DNA of 64,000 nucleotides from Aeromonas eucrenophila (GTDB lineage Bacteria; Pseudomonadota; Gammaproteobacteria; Enterobacterales; Aeromonadaceae): contig NZ_CDDF01000006.1 in NCBI RefSeq assembly GCF_000819865.1, positions 1 to 64,000 of the forward strand, given 5' to 3'. Shown piece after piece: positions 1 through 8,618 of the stretch. How positions within the stretch are numbered: position 1 is the stretch's first letter; the number at the start of each line of letters is the position of its first letter. The position numbers were made by a program, and so were the translations under genes. The notes under the pieces are model-generated. The model worked only from the letters and a program-made list of their open reading frames with translations. It was not told the origin of the DNA and searched no databases.

Positions 1-40
1 TTGATTCAAATTGTTAAAGAACGTCACGCTTATCGCGTTG
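1..40 (-). promoter_or_regulatory. rRNA operon leader, boxB-boxA antitermination site
   Basis: Read on the minus strand, positions 22-11 give GTTCTTTAACAA, the boxA element of rRNA leaders, preceded at 38-26 by a small ACGC/GCGT hairpin in the boxB position. In E. coli these bind the Nus antitermination complex. The 16S gene must begin just beyond the left edge; none of it is in the window. Confidence 0.85.
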
Positions 41-157
41 AGGAGGCGCATATTACGCTCCTCACTTCGAAAGTCAAGCGCTTGTTTTCGCTTTTCTTTC
101 GGCGCCCGCTTCACCAGGAAGCTAGCTCATCAGTCCGGCGTGTTCCGCCGTGCTGGT

Positions 158-230
158 AGGGGCGCATTATAGGGAGCCAGCCCGCGATAACAAGGGATTT
201 TTTGAAGAAAGTCACGGAAACCTCAAATTA
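158..230 (-). promoter_or_regulatory. rRNA P1 promoter with UP-like region
   Basis: On the minus strand TTGTTA (193-188), a 16-bp spacer and TATAAT (171-166) are followed by GCGCC. This is the arrangement and GC-rich discriminator of E. coli rrn P1 promoters. The stretch upstream (about 230-195) is A/T-rich with an A-run, as expected of an UP element. Transcription would run leftward out of the window. Confidence 0.88.
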
Positions 231-269
231 TCCAGTTAGAAACAGCTTACCCAGTGTATATATACAATG

Positions 270-278
270 TTATCCACA
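270..278 (+). other. DnaA box (TTATCCACA)
   Basis: A perfect match to the consensus DnaA box TTATNCACA lies between the leftward rrn P1 promoter and the rightward RRM-protein gene. The rest of 240-452 is A/T-rich and holds no gene that I can support. Whether DnaA binds here is inference. Confidence 0.5.
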
Positions 279-452
279 AGCCGATGATTTCAGCGCTGTT
301 TTATTGGCATTTAGCTGGCTCTTCCTTGCTTAAGGAATGCCATACTGAAGCGGATAATGGTCCATGGTAGCGCCCGGCCATAAAGCTGGTTACCATGGAG
401 GTGAATAGAGTGTTGCACCTTTTTTGCTTTCATTTACAAAAGGTCTTTAAAG

Positions 453-944
453 ATGAATTTATCCAAGTTTCCCGTTTATATGCAGGCTGCCGTTCTCGCG
501 CTGGTATTGGCGTTGGTCGGTTATCTGGTTGCCCAGGCCCTGCAGTTTTCTCTGAAAGCCGAAGTCATTTTTGCCGTGGGTCTGGCCATTGGCGGTTTCG
601 TCGTACCGCTGTTCCTTAACCGGGCTCCCGCCACTGTGGCCGCACAGGCTGCAAACCAAGAGACTTGTACCTTATATGTAGGCAACCTGCCCTATCGCGC
701 CAACGAGATCGCCGTGCGTGAGCTGTTTGCCGAACAAGGCCAGGTTATTTCCGTCCGCCTGATGAAAGACAAGGCCACCGGCAAGCGCCGGGGCTTTGGG
801 TTTGTGGAAATGCCAGCCGCCGATGCGGCCAAGGCAATTGCTGCGCTCAATGACAAGGAGTATCAACAGCGCACCCTCAAGGTACGTGAAGCGAACGACA
901 AGCGGGACAGGGATGAGCGGGAAGGCGACGACGTCGACGCCTGA
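453..944 (+). CDS. Membrane-anchored RNA-binding protein, RRM domain
   Basis: 163 residues. Two hydrophobic helices (about 12-30 and 39-56) precede a single RNA recognition motif. RNP2 is LYVGNL at 74-79 and RNP1 is RGFGFVEM at 113-120. The tail (147-163) is strongly charged and Asp/Arg-rich. The fold predicts binding of single-stranded RNA, and the helices would tether it to the inner membrane with the RRM in the cytoplasm. An AGG-type ribosome site precedes the ATG. It diverges from an rRNA promoter. Target RNA is unknown. RRM proteins with N-terminal helices occur in Vibrio and Aeromonas, but I know of no defined function. Confidence 0.85.
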   Translation: MNLSKFPVYMQAAVLALVLALVGYLVAQALQFSLKAEVIFAVGLAIGGFVVPLFLNRAPATVAAQAANQETCTLYVGNLPYRANEIAVRELFAEQGQVISVRLMKDKATGKRRGFGFVEMPAADAAKAIAALNDKEYQQRTLKVREANDKRDRDEREGDDVDA

Positions 945-948
945 TACC

Positions 949-1737
949 TCAGTACACCACCTCTTCGAGTGATGACAGCCCCCATGCTTGCAAGGGGGCT
1001 GTCAGTTTTTGGGCCTCAGCGTCGAGCCGGGTGCAATATGCTCTGCCCTGACCACCCTCAGCGAGCTGGGTGGGACGGCTTGCCAACAAGTGATCCACCC
1101 TTCTTGCCACCGCACTGCCCGAGTCCACCAGCTGGCACTCAGGCATCAGCTGCCGGATCTCGTCACCCAGCAACGGGAAGTGGGTGCAGCCCAGCACCAG
1201 CGTATCCGGGGCATCCTCTCCTTCCAGCCAGTCCGCCAGCACCTCTCGCAGCAGCGCCATGTTGACCGGTCGACCCGCCAACTTCTGCTCGGCCTCGATC
1301 ACCAACTCGGTCGCGCCCTTGAGCAGCACCCGCTTGCCCGGTGCGAACTGGGCGATGAGCTCATGGGTATAGGCGCGGCTGACGGTGCCCGGCGTGGCCA
1401 GCAGGCCGATGCAACCGTTGCGAGTCAGGGCGGCAGCGGGCTTGATGGCCGGCACGACGCCCACCACGGGAACGGTCAGCGCCTCCCGCAGGGAAGGCAG
1501 GGCTATGGTGCTGGCGGTGTTGCAGGCGATCACCACCAGGTCGATGCGATGCTCGGCCACCATGTGCGTCACCAGTCGGCAGCAGGCGGCGATCAGATCC
1601 GGCTCGCTCAGCTCGCCGTAGGGGAAGTGGGCGTTGTCGAAGCAGTAGAGATAGTTGTGTGCCGGCAGGGTGCGGCGGATCTCGCGATACACGGTCAAAC
1701 CGCCCATGCCTGAGTCGAACACTAGAATATTGGCCAC
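949..1737 (-). CDS. murI: Glutamate racemase
   Basis: 262 residues, usual length. Interconverts L- and D-glutamate for peptidoglycan stem peptides, in the cytoplasm. The Asp/Glu racemase motifs are present: DSG near residue 8, first catalytic Cys72 in ACNTAS and second Cys184 in GCTHFPLL, followed by His186. It converges on the RRM-protein gene with only 4 bases between stop codons. In E. coli murI lies next to btuB and an rRNA operon, and the same three elements are adjacent here, which supports the call. Confidence 0.96.
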   Translation of the reverse strand: MANILVFDSGMGGLTVYREIRRTLPAHNYLYCFDNAHFPYGELSEPDLIAACCRLVTHMVAEHRIDLVVIACNTASTIALPSLREALTVPVVGVVPAIKPAAALTRNGCIGLLATPGTVSRAYTHELIAQFAPGKRVLLKGATELVIEAEQKLAGRPVNMALLREVLADWLEGEDAPDTLVLGCTHFPLLGDEIRQLMPECQLVDSGSAVARRVDHLLASRPTQLAEGGQGRAYCTRLDAEAQKLTAPLQAWGLSSLEEVVY

Positions 1738-1792
1738 TTGAGCTCCCCCTTGGATGCGAAGCGGCGATCATACTCCCGCCAACGGCCCATAG

Positions 1793-1818
1793 AAAAGGCC
1801 CCGCACATGGCGGGGCCT
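1793..1818 (-). terminator. Terminator after btuB
   Basis: Stem AGGCCCCG/CGGGGCCT (796-803 and 811-818 within 1 kb) with a 7-base loop, followed on the minus strand by TTTTC. It separates btuB from murI. The opposite side also has a short T-run, so it may act in both directions. Confidence 0.75.
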
Positions 1819-1852
1819 CGCTTTTTCCTCTCTATATAAGCAGAGGTCGGGA

Positions 1853-3688
1853 TCAGAGACGGTAATCGGCGGTCAGCTTGAACTCGGTGCCCGGTGAGGC
1901 GTAACCGTAAGCCGGCACATAGTCGCGATCGAACAGGTTGTCGATGCGGCCGCCCAGGGTCAGCTGAGGCAGTACATCGTAACTGGCCCCCAGGTTGACC
2001 AGGGTGTAGGAGCTCAGCACCACCCGCTCTGCGGGGAAGCTGCTGAAGTCCTTGTCATCCCGCTTGCCCACGTAGAGCAGCTCGGTCGACAGATCCACCG
2101 GGCCCAGCTGTACCTGAGTCAGCCAGCTGGCCTTCTGCTTGGCGCGGCGCAGCAACTGCTGATCCCCGTCGTTCTTGTCCTCGGTCTTGGTGTAATCGAA
2201 GCTCAAGTCATGACGCAACGGGCCGGTTTCCAGACCGAGTGCCACTTCCACCCCCCGGATCTCCGCATCGGTGTTGTCCGGCTTGCAGCTGGAGAAGGCG
2301 CTCTGGCAGGAGATCAGGTTCTGGATCTGGTTGCGATACAGGTTCAGCGACCAGTCCCAGGCGGTGTAACGGCCGGAGAAGTCCAGCTCCAGGTTTTTGC
2401 TCTCTTCCGGTTTCAGATCCGGGTTCTCGTAACCGGGATAATAGAGATCGAGGAAGGTCGGTGCCTTGAAGCCGGTGCCGTAGCTCAGGCGCACATTGTG
2501 GTTGTCGTCGATGTCCAGCCCCGTAGCGGCGGCCCAGGTATTGTGGCGACCATACTGCTTGTTGTCATCGGTACGACCGGACAGCTCAAACTGCAGGGCC
2601 TGCCAGCGATAGCTGCCCACCGCGAACAGACCGGTATTGTCGCGGTCCGGCGCATCAAACGACTGGCCATAGCTGCTCGAATCGGATTTCAGCTGCTCTT
2701 GCTGCCAGTCGGCACCACCGGTCAGCATCAGTCCTTCCACACCCGTCCAGCTGTTGATCCAGGAGAAGCGGGTCAGCCCGGTATGAATGGGCTCGGCGCT
2801 GGACTCTCCCTTGCTCTCCAGCCAGTTCTTCAGCTTGTTCTCGCCGTAGCTGGCCTCCAGCCGGCTGGTCAGGGCACCGCTCTGGTACTTGAGGCCGCCA
2901 TCGTACTGGAAGGCCTGTACCCGGCTCTGATCCGCCGCCTGATAGGGGTCATCCATCTCGGTCTGGTTGTTATAACCCTGGGCGTTGAAGTCGGCGCTCC
3001 AGGCATCGTTGAAGGCATGATTCAGTCCGAACTGACCGTTCAGGCTGTCGAAGCCGTCCCGATCCGGCTGCTGGGCACCCGCCACCACGTCAAAGCCGTC
3101 GGTGCGCTCATAGCCGATCAGCATGTTCATGTCGGTCTGCTCGCCGAGCGCCTGCACGGTACGCACCTGCCCCTCTCCGTAACCGTGGCTGCCAACCCCG
3201 CCCTTCAGGTGGGTTTCGCTGCCACCCTTGGCCGAGGTCTTGCTGATGAGGTTGATGACGCCACCTATGGCATCCGAGCCATACACGGCGGCACGGGGGC
3301 CCCGGATATATTCGATGCGCTCTATGTTGCCGAGGGGGATCTGGCTGAGATCCGGCGTACCAGCCACCATGGCGGCGATGGGACGGCCGTTCATCAGCAC
3401 CAGGGAGTGGTTGGAGTTGGTGCCACGGATGAACAGGCTGCTCATGTGCCCTCGCCCACCTAGCGTGGTGATCTGCACCCCCGGCAGGGTCTTCAACAGA
3501 TCCGGCAGGCTCGACACCTGGCGGGCCTCGATCTCGGCGCGATCTATCACTATCACGGGAGCCAGCACAGAGCCGACGGATTGATCCACCCGGTTGGCGG
3601 TCACCACCATGGTGTCATTGGCAGGAAGGGAAGATTGGGCGAAGGCCGCCGCAGGCAACAGGGCAGCCGCCAATAATTTCTTGGACAT
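1853..3688 (-). CDS. btuB: TonB-dependent vitamin B12 receptor
   Basis: 611 residues. Outer-membrane beta-barrel that imports cobalamin with energy from TonB. A signal peptide ends near residue 17 (AFA), the TonB box DTMVVTAN starts at residue 25 and closely matches that of E. coli BtuB, and a plug domain follows with the GxxSxxxIRG-like segment and RGPRAAVYGSDAIGGVINLIS. The rest is barrel strands ending in the receptor C-terminus. A cobalamin riboswitch lies directly upstream on the same strand and confirms the substrate. The start is the ATG that begins the signal peptide. Confidence 0.96.
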   Translation of the reverse strand: MSKKLLAAALLPAAAFAQSSLPANDTMVVTANRVDQSVGSVLAPVIVIDRAEIEARQVSSLPDLLKTLPGVQITTLGGRGHMSSLFIRGTNSNHSLVLMNGRPIAAMVAGTPDLSQIPLGNIERIEYIRGPRAAVYGSDAIGGVINLISKTSAKGGSETHLKGGVGSHGYGEGQVRTVQALGEQTDMNMLIGYERTDGFDVVAGAQQPDRDGFDSLNGQFGLNHAFNDAWSADFNAQGYNNQTEMDDPYQAADQSRVQAFQYDGGLKYQSGALTSRLEASYGENKLKNWLESKGESSAEPIHTGLTRFSWINSWTGVEGLMLTGGADWQQEQLKSDSSSYGQSFDAPDRDNTGLFAVGSYRWQALQFELSGRTDDNKQYGRHNTWAAATGLDIDDNHNVRLSYGTGFKAPTFLDLYYPGYENPDLKPEESKNLELDFSGRYTAWDWSLNLYRNQIQNLISCQSAFSSCKPDNTDAEIRGVEVALGLETGPLRHDLSFDYTKTEDKNDGDQQLLRRAKQKASWLTQVQLGPVDLSTELLYVGKRDDKDFSSFPAERVVLSSYTLVNLGASYDVLPQLTLGGRIDNLFDRDYVPAYGYASPGTEFKLTADYRL

Positions 3689-3753
3689 TACAGATCCTTA
3701 AGTTCGCGTAAGCATCTTTCATGGCCGGTTTCTCTCGGCCAGAAATACGAACT

Positions 3754-3890
3754 TTGGCAGGTCTTCGGGCTGGGGGGCTGATGGCCTACGGCGACGGCTT
3801 CCCACCTGACGGCAGTGCCCTGATGTCGCTTCGTTCCCCCTTACCGCTGCGCGCCAGCTCCGGATTTTCACCGGATTCCCTATTAAGCAT
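3754..3890 (-). ncRNA. Cobalamin riboswitch
   Basis: On the minus strand the B12 box AGCCCGAAGACCTGCC occupies 3771-3756. Further 5' are the conserved receptor-core blocks (GGGAATCCGGTGAAAATCCGGAGCT-type, about 3881-3855) and the GGGGGAACGAAGCGAC-type segment. It sits in the btuB leader with about 65 bases to the start codon. Binding of adenosylcobalamin would shut off btuB expression, as established for this class. Confidence 0.93.
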
Positions 3891-3970
3891 GATGCGCCAA
3901 AGCGGGAGGATTATAGGAAAGGGTGGCAGAAGAGTATAGCTATTTAGCCATCCATACGTCTTTTGCTCAT

Positions 3971-4004
3971 CAAAACAAAAACCGGAGCTCGCAGGCTCCG
4001 GTTT
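3971..4004 (-). terminator. Rho-independent terminator after yhjX
   Basis: Stem AAACCGGAGC/GCTCCGGTTT with a 6-base loop (3979-4004), followed on the minus strand by TTTTTGTTTTG. It ends the ypdA-ypdB-yhjX block before the btuB riboswitch. Confidence 0.85.
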
Positions 4005-4030
4005 GTCAGATTTATCAATAAGTTCGGCTA

Positions 4031-5221
4031 TCAGTCTGCGTACTGCGCCTTGGGGGCCGGCAGGCGGATGGTGAGGGAGAGCACCAGGGCCACCACCATC
4101 AGTACCAGGATGAGGTTGAAGGTCGCCATAAAGCCGCCGAACAGGGACGCGACTATGGAGCCGATGATGCTGCCCAGCCCGAAGCCCAGGTAGATGACGC
4201 CGTAGTTCTTGGTCAGGTTGTTCAGGCCGAAGAAATCGCTCACCAGGGAGGGGTAGACGGTGATGGTGCCACCGAAGCTGAAGGCCACGCAGGCCACCGC
4301 CACGAAGAACAGGTTGGCATTGAGGGGCACGAACAGCAGCAGCCCCATGCCGCACAGGGTGATGACCTGGGCTATGGTGATGACCCGGATGCGGGACATC
4401 TTGTCAGACAGTATGCCCAGCACCAGCCGGCCACCCAGGTTGGCCATGGCGATCACCGCCACCGCATTGGCCGCCACCGCGGTCGACAGGCCGACCATGT
4501 TCTCGCCGATGTCCTTGGCCACGCCGATGACATAGAGGCCGCTCATGCAGGCGGTGAGGAACATCAGCGCCAGCATCCAGTATTGCGGCTTGCGCATCGC
4601 CTCGGCCAGGGTGAAGTCGCGGCTCTCGGTCTGCTGCAGAGAGGCTGCCTGCTTGGGTGCATCCTTCATCAGCATGCCGCCCACCAGCACCATGGACATG
4701 GCGATCAGCCCCCACAGCTGGAAGGTCGCTTCCAGGCCGTTGTTCGACAGCAGCAGCAGGTTGATGTACTTGAAGCCGAGACTACCGAGACCATAGGCGC
4801 CGATGGAGCAGGCGGAGATCAGCCCCTTGCGCTCCGGGAACCACTTCACGCAGTTGGAGAGGGTCATCAGGTAACCGGTACCGTCGGCGAAGCCCACCAG
4901 GATGCCGGCGCAGAGGTAGAGCATGGCCAGGTTGCTGGCATGGGCGGTGAGGAAGAAGCCGATGCCGAGCAACACGCCGGCGCCCAGGGTGACGTTGCGC
5001 ACCCCGAACCGCTCCTGCAGCTTGCCCGCCATGGAGGAGGCAACCGCCAAGGACAGGCTGAGCAGACCGAAGGCGAAGGCCACCTGGCTGACCGGCTCGT
5101 CCAGCTTGTCGGAGAGCTGGGCGTTGAACAGACTCCAGGTGTAAACGGAGCCCAGTGCGAACTGGGTGATGATGGTACCGATCAGGGTCAGGTACCGGGT
5201 GCGGTTCATCTCTTTGGTCAT
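4031..5221 (-). CDS. yhjX: YhjX-type pyruvate-inducible MFS transporter
   Basis: 396 residues with about 12 hydrophobic helices, in the oxalate/formate antiporter family of the major facilitator superfamily. The N-terminus RYLTLIGTIITQFALGSVYTWSLFN is typical. E. coli YhjX is 402 residues and is the target of the YpdA/YpdB pyruvate-sensing system. Here the gene lies directly downstream of ypdB, which supports the assignment. Substrate is uncertain: pyruvate or a related carboxylate is inferred. The first ATG is used; an AAGGAA-like site lies further upstream. Confidence 0.88.
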   Translation of the reverse strand: MTKEMNRTRYLTLIGTIITQFALGSVYTWSLFNAQLSDKLDEPVSQVAFAFGLLSLSLAVASSMAGKLQERFGVRNVTLGAGVLLGIGFFLTAHASNLAMLYLCAGILVGFADGTGYLMTLSNCVKWFPERKGLISACSIGAYGLGSLGFKYINLLLLSNNGLEATFQLWGLIAMSMVLVGGMLMKDAPKQAASLQQTESRDFTLAEAMRKPQYWMLALMFLTACMSGLYVIGVAKDIGENMVGLSTAVAANAVAVIAMANLGGRLVLGILSDKMSRIRVITIAQVITLCGMGLLLFVPLNANLFFVAVACVAFSFGGTITVYPSLVSDFFGLNNLTKNYGVIYLGFGLGSIIGSIVASLFGGFMATFNLILVLMVVALVLSLTIRLPAPKAQYAD

Positions 5222-5259
5222 GATGCGTCTCGGGCGATGGCCTTAAGGAAATTGAGCCC

Positions 5260-5265
5260 ACTATA
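5260..5265 (-). promoter_or_regulatory. Candidate -10 box of yhjX
   Basis: TATAGT on the minus strand, about 38 bases upstream of the yhjX ATG. No convincing -35 box precedes it at 17 bp, which fits an activator-dependent promoter. The YpdB-like repeats begin 33 bp further upstream. Confidence 0.5.
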
Positions 5266-5298
5266 GGCAAGACGCAGCTCGTACCGACCGATTAAGGC

Positions 5299-5329
5299 AT
5301 GAAATGCAGATCGGCGGGAATGAATGACA
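5299..5329 (-). promoter_or_regulatory. Candidate YpdB binding site, tandem repeat
   Basis: On the minus strand TGTCATTCAT (5329-5320) and TGCATTTCAT (5308-5299) form a direct repeat separated by exactly 11 bp. From memory of the E. coli work, YpdB binds two copies of GGCATTTCAT spaced by 11 bp at the yhjX promoter. The downstream copy matches at 9 of 10 positions, the upstream copy at 6 of 10. The block fills the gap between the ypdB stop codon and the yhjX promoter. Confidence 0.72.
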
Positions 5330-5330
5330 A

Positions 5331-6062
5331 TCAGAGCCGCATCAGCTGACGGAACGCCTTGATGTTGCTGCGACTGACCGGCACCTCGAACGGCAGATCA
5401 TGGAGCCGGATGAGGTAGGTACTGTTGAACCAGGGCACGATTTCGCGGATCTTGTTGATGTTGACGCAGTAGGACCGATGGCAGCGGAAGAACCCCTCCG
5501 CCGGCAGCCGGCTGACGAACTCGCTGATGGTCATGGGCATCACGTAGCGATCGGTGCGGGTATAGACATGGGTCAGCTTCTCGTCCGCCTCGGCGTAATA
5601 GATCTGCTCGCAGGGGGTGACTATGATGCGCTCCCCCTTCACCAGGTTGACGGTGCGATTCTGCGGCGCGCTCATCTCGGCCCCCTGCCCCGCCTGCGAC
5701 TTGCCCGCGTGTTCGAGTTTTTGCAGCAGGCTGATGAGGCGCGGCTCGTTGTAGGGCTTGAGGATGTAGTCGAACGCCTCCAGCTCGAACGCCTCCACTG
5801 CAAACTCCTTGTAGGCGGTGACGAAGACGATGTGGGGCGGGTGGCTCGACTTGTGCAGGTTCTTGGCCAGCAGCAGGCCGTCGATGGAAGGGATCTGGAT
5901 ATCCAGAAACACCACGTCCACCTCGTGATCCTGCAGGTACTTGAACGCCTCCAGCCCATCCTCGAAGCTCGCCACTATCTCGATGCTGCTGTGCTGGTTC
6001 ACCAGATAGATGAGTTCCTCACGGGCCAGATATTCGTCTTCAACAATGATGGCTTTCAACAT
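5331..6062 (-). CDS. ypdB: LytTR-type response regulator YpdB
   Basis: 243 residues (E. coli 244). An N-terminal receiver domain has the acidic pair near residues 9-10 and phosphoacceptor Asp54 in VFLDIQIPS. The LytTR DNA-binding domain occupies about 140-243 (FFRCHRSYCVNINKI, VPVSRSN). Paired with the kinase gene upstream (47-base gap) and the transporter yhjX downstream. In E. coli YpdB is phosphorylated by YpdA when pyruvate rises and activates yhjX; the same role is inferred. Confidence 0.94.
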   Translation of the reverse strand: MLKAIIVEDEYLAREELIYLVNQHSSIEIVASFEDGLEAFKYLQDHEVDVVFLDIQIPSIDGLLLAKNLHKSSHPPHIVFVTAYKEFAVEAFELEAFDYILKPYNEPRLISLLQKLEHAGKSQAGQGAEMSAPQNRTVNLVKGERIIVTPCEQIYYAEADEKLTHVYTRTDRYVMPMTISEFVSRLPAEGFFRCHRSYCVNINKIREIVPWFNSTYLIRLHDLPFEVPVSRSNIKAFRQLMRL

Positions 6063-6108
6063 GGCTGCATCTCTCGAGTCATATCTTCCTTCTCAATATT
6101 GATAGCGC

Positions 6109-7782
6109 TCAGCACGGCATGGCCTCCGGATCCGGCAGATAGAAACAGACTTCGGTGCCGGGTTCGAGCCGCCTGAGCTGCAACCCGTCCCCGTACAGCA
6201 GTTTGACCCGCTGATGAACGTTCATCAGGCCGATGCTGCGGCTCTCCACCCGGCCGGCGGCCACCCCGTCGATCACCGCCTGGCTGATACCGTAACCGGT
6301 GTCGCGCACCGCCACCCGGATGCCACCCGCCAGCTGCTTCACCTCTATGGTGACTCGGCCCGGCGCGCTGCGGGGCTGGATGCCGTGCAGTATGGCGTTC
6401 TCCACCAGGGGTTGCAGCAGCAGGCTCGGCACCTGGATGTGCACGTCGTCCACCTCGAACACCACCTCCAGCTTGTCGCCGAAGCGGGCCTGCTCGATGG
6501 CCACGTAGTCGCGCACCTGCTGCAGCTCCTCCTGGATGTCGATCAGCTCATCCCCCTTGTTGAGGTTGTAGCGCAGGTAATCCGCCAGGTTGGCAATGAG
6601 CTGGCGCGCCTGCTGGGGACGGATGCGGATCAGGGACGAGATGGCGTTCAGGGCGTTAAACAAAAAGTGCGGGTTGATCTTGCTCTGCAGGGCGGTGAAC
6701 TCCGCCTTGCGGGTCATTTCCTTCAACTGCTCGATGCGCGACACCTCCATCTGGGTGGAGATGAGCTGAGAGAGACCCACCGCCATCTCCCGCAACGAAC
6801 TGGTGATGCTGTGGGTGCGGCGGTAATAGATCTTGAGGGTGCCGCTGACGGCGCCGTTCTCCCGCAGGGGAATGATGATCACCGAGTGGAAATCCGACAA
6901 ATGGTACTGGCGCAGATCGTTGTTGATGATGATCTGGTCCAGCAGCACGGCCCGCTGGGTCATGTCGCTGATGGCGTGGTGCTCGTCCAGCTCGTAGTAA
7001 TCCTTGCCCACCCCCACATAGGCCAGCACGTCGCGGGTGTCGGTGATGGCCACCGCATCGGCGTCGATCTCGCGCCGGATCACCCCGCACACCTGGCCGA
7101 GGGAGTGACGGTCGATGTTCTGGAAGAAGGGCAGCGTCTGGTTCGCGATATCCAGCGCCAGCTTGGCCTGCTTGGCGGCAATCATCTCCTTCTCGTCGTC
7201 CAGATCCTGCACCAGCTTGATGATGAGGCCGATACAGAGCGCCCCGGCGATCATGGGATAGGCGATATGACTAACAATCTCAACCCCGACAGAATGAGGT
7301 TCTGTCAGGATCCAGATAAGCAGCATGGTCAACCCCTCACAGGCCATGCCCGCGAGTATCCCGTACAGCCAGAGCCGCGACTTGCGGCAGTTGAGGTGGA
7401 TCCAAGTCGCCAGCAGGCCGGCGATGATGCTGGCGATGAGGCAGGGAATGGAGGTGTGGCCATCCATGTCGATGAGGTAGCGGTGCAGCCCGGAGATGAC
7501 CCCGGCCGGGATGCCGACCCAGGGCCCGAACAGGATGCCGCCGGAGATGATGGCGATGATCCGCACGTTGATGAGCGCCCCCTCCACCGCGATGCCGGTG
7601 TAGGTGCTGAACACCGCGAACAGCCCGAAGATGCTGGCGACCAGCGTCAGCTCGGCCGGGGTGTGATCCCGTTTCTGGAACAGGCGCTGGAAGGGTCTGG
7701 TGCGGGTCAGCAGGAACAGCGTCATCAGCATCAGCGCCGCCCGTTCAAACACCGCCAACAACATCATCTGATTTTCGAGCAT
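6109..7782 (-). CDS. ypdA: LytS-type pyruvate-sensing histidine kinase YpdA
   Basis: 557 residues (E. coli 565). A five-helix 5TMR-LYT sensor region (about 1-195) holds NVRIIAIISGGILFGPWVG. A GAF-like domain (about 220-345), a His_kinase domain with His372 in KINPHFLFNAL, and a C-terminal HATPase domain (VENAILHGIQP, DTGYGI) follow. The sequence closely follows my recollection of E. coli YpdA along its whole length. It is the first gene of a ypdA-ypdB-yhjX block. In E. coli yhjX is far from ypdAB, so this compact arrangement is notable. Confidence 0.94.
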   Translation of the reverse strand: MLENQMMLLAVFERAALMLMTLFLLTRTRPFQRLFQKRDHTPAELTLVASIFGLFAVFSTYTGIAVEGALINVRIIAIISGGILFGPWVGIPAGVISGLHRYLIDMDGHTSIPCLIASIIAGLLATWIHLNCRKSRLWLYGILAGMACEGLTMLLIWILTEPHSVGVEIVSHIAYPMIAGALCIGLIIKLVQDLDDEKEMIAAKQAKLALDIANQTLPFFQNIDRHSLGQVCGVIRREIDADAVAITDTRDVLAYVGVGKDYYELDEHHAISDMTQRAVLLDQIIINNDLRQYHLSDFHSVIIIPLRENGAVSGTLKIYYRRTHSITSSLREMAVGLSQLISTQMEVSRIEQLKEMTRKAEFTALQSKINPHFLFNALNAISSLIRIRPQQARQLIANLADYLRYNLNKGDELIDIQEELQQVRDYVAIEQARFGDKLEVVFEVDDVHIQVPSLLLQPLVENAILHGIQPRSAPGRVTIEVKQLAGGIRVAVRDTGYGISQAVIDGVAAGRVESRSIGLMNVHQRVKLLYGDGLQLRRLEPGTEVCFYLPDPEAMPC

Positions 7783-7942
7783 GGGGCCCTCCGGCCTAGG
7801 GCCACGACGGGCGCACTAATAGGGTGTATGGGGTCATGGGCTGCCGGCCCCGATCGAGGGGAAAGAAGAACACAGCAAGAGGGCAGCCCCTGAGCGGGCC
7901 ACAGTTTACCTCAGACGACCCGCCAAGGGAGCAACGGCATTG

Positions 7943-7969
7943 CCGGCTGGCCAGGAGAAGGCCAGCCGG
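7943..7969 (-). terminator. Hairpin after leuE, possible terminator
   Basis: Perfect 10-bp stem CCGGCTGGCC/GGCCAGCCGG with a 7-base loop, 11 bases past the leuE stop. No strong T-run follows on the minus strand, so termination is uncertain. Confidence 0.4.
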
Positions 7970-7979
7970 TTGGAGGGTG

Positions 7980-8618
7980 TCAGGACGAGAGGGTGGCAAG
8001 CCGGGCCGCAAAGCCCATGAAGAAGAGGCCAATCAGGCCGTTGCCGAGCCGGGCCAGGCGCCGCTTGCGCGCAAAGAAGCGCGCCATCAGGGTGCCGCCG
8101 AAGATCAGCAGGGTCAGATAGACGAAGCTCATGGCCTCCAGCATGCTCGCCAGCACCAGGTAGGAGACCCAGGTGTGGGCATAGTTGAAGTCGACGAACT
8201 GCACGAAGAAGGAGACGTAGAACAGGATCGCCTTGGGGTTGGTGAGGCTCAGGGTCAGCGCCTTGGAGAAGTAACGCTCGCCGGACTCGACCACGGATGC
8301 CTCCCCTTCTCTCCTGGCAACGAAGTTCGCGTGGAGGATCTTCACCCCCAGGTAGAGCAGATAGAGGGCGCCGAGGTATCGCACCAGGGTAAACAGCAAG
8401 GGGGTGGTGCGAATGAGGGAGGCGATGCCCAGATAGGCGCAGAAGATCAGGATGGCGTCGCCGACGAAGACCCCGAGGGCCGCCTTGTAACCCGGGCCTA
8501 TGCCATGGGTCGCCCCGGTGCGCAGCACATAAATCGAGTTGGGGCCCGGCGCTATGATGATGAAAAACAGGCCGACCAAATAAGTCCAGACGTTGATGAC
8601 TCCCAAGCTTTCGAACAT
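7980..8618 (-). CDS. leuE: LeuE-type leucine exporter, LysE/RhtB family
   Basis: 212 residues with six predicted helices. The LysE-family signature is clear: APGPNSIYVLRTG near residue 24 and SLTNPKAILFYVSFFVQFVD near residue 125. The N-terminus (GVINVWTYLVG) and C-terminus (GNGLIGLFFMGFAARLATL) closely follow E. coli LeuE/YeaS, which exports leucine and related amino acids. Single gene between ypdA and the divergent fsr. Confidence 0.88.
   Translation of the reverse strand: MFESLGVINVWTYLVGLFFIIIAPGPNSIYVLRTGATHGIGPGYKAALGVFVGDAILIFCAYLGIASLIRTTPLLFTLVRYLGALYLLYLGVKILHANFVARREGEASVVESGERYFSKALTLSLTNPKAILFYVSFFVQFVDFNYAHTWVSYLVLASMLEAMSFVYLTLLIFGGTLMARFFARKRRLARLGNGLIGLFFMGFAARLATLSS

Noticed and set aside
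2210..3463. A 417-codon plus-strand frame opposite btuB
   Set aside because: Shadow of btuB; composition fits the reverse complement of barrel codons.
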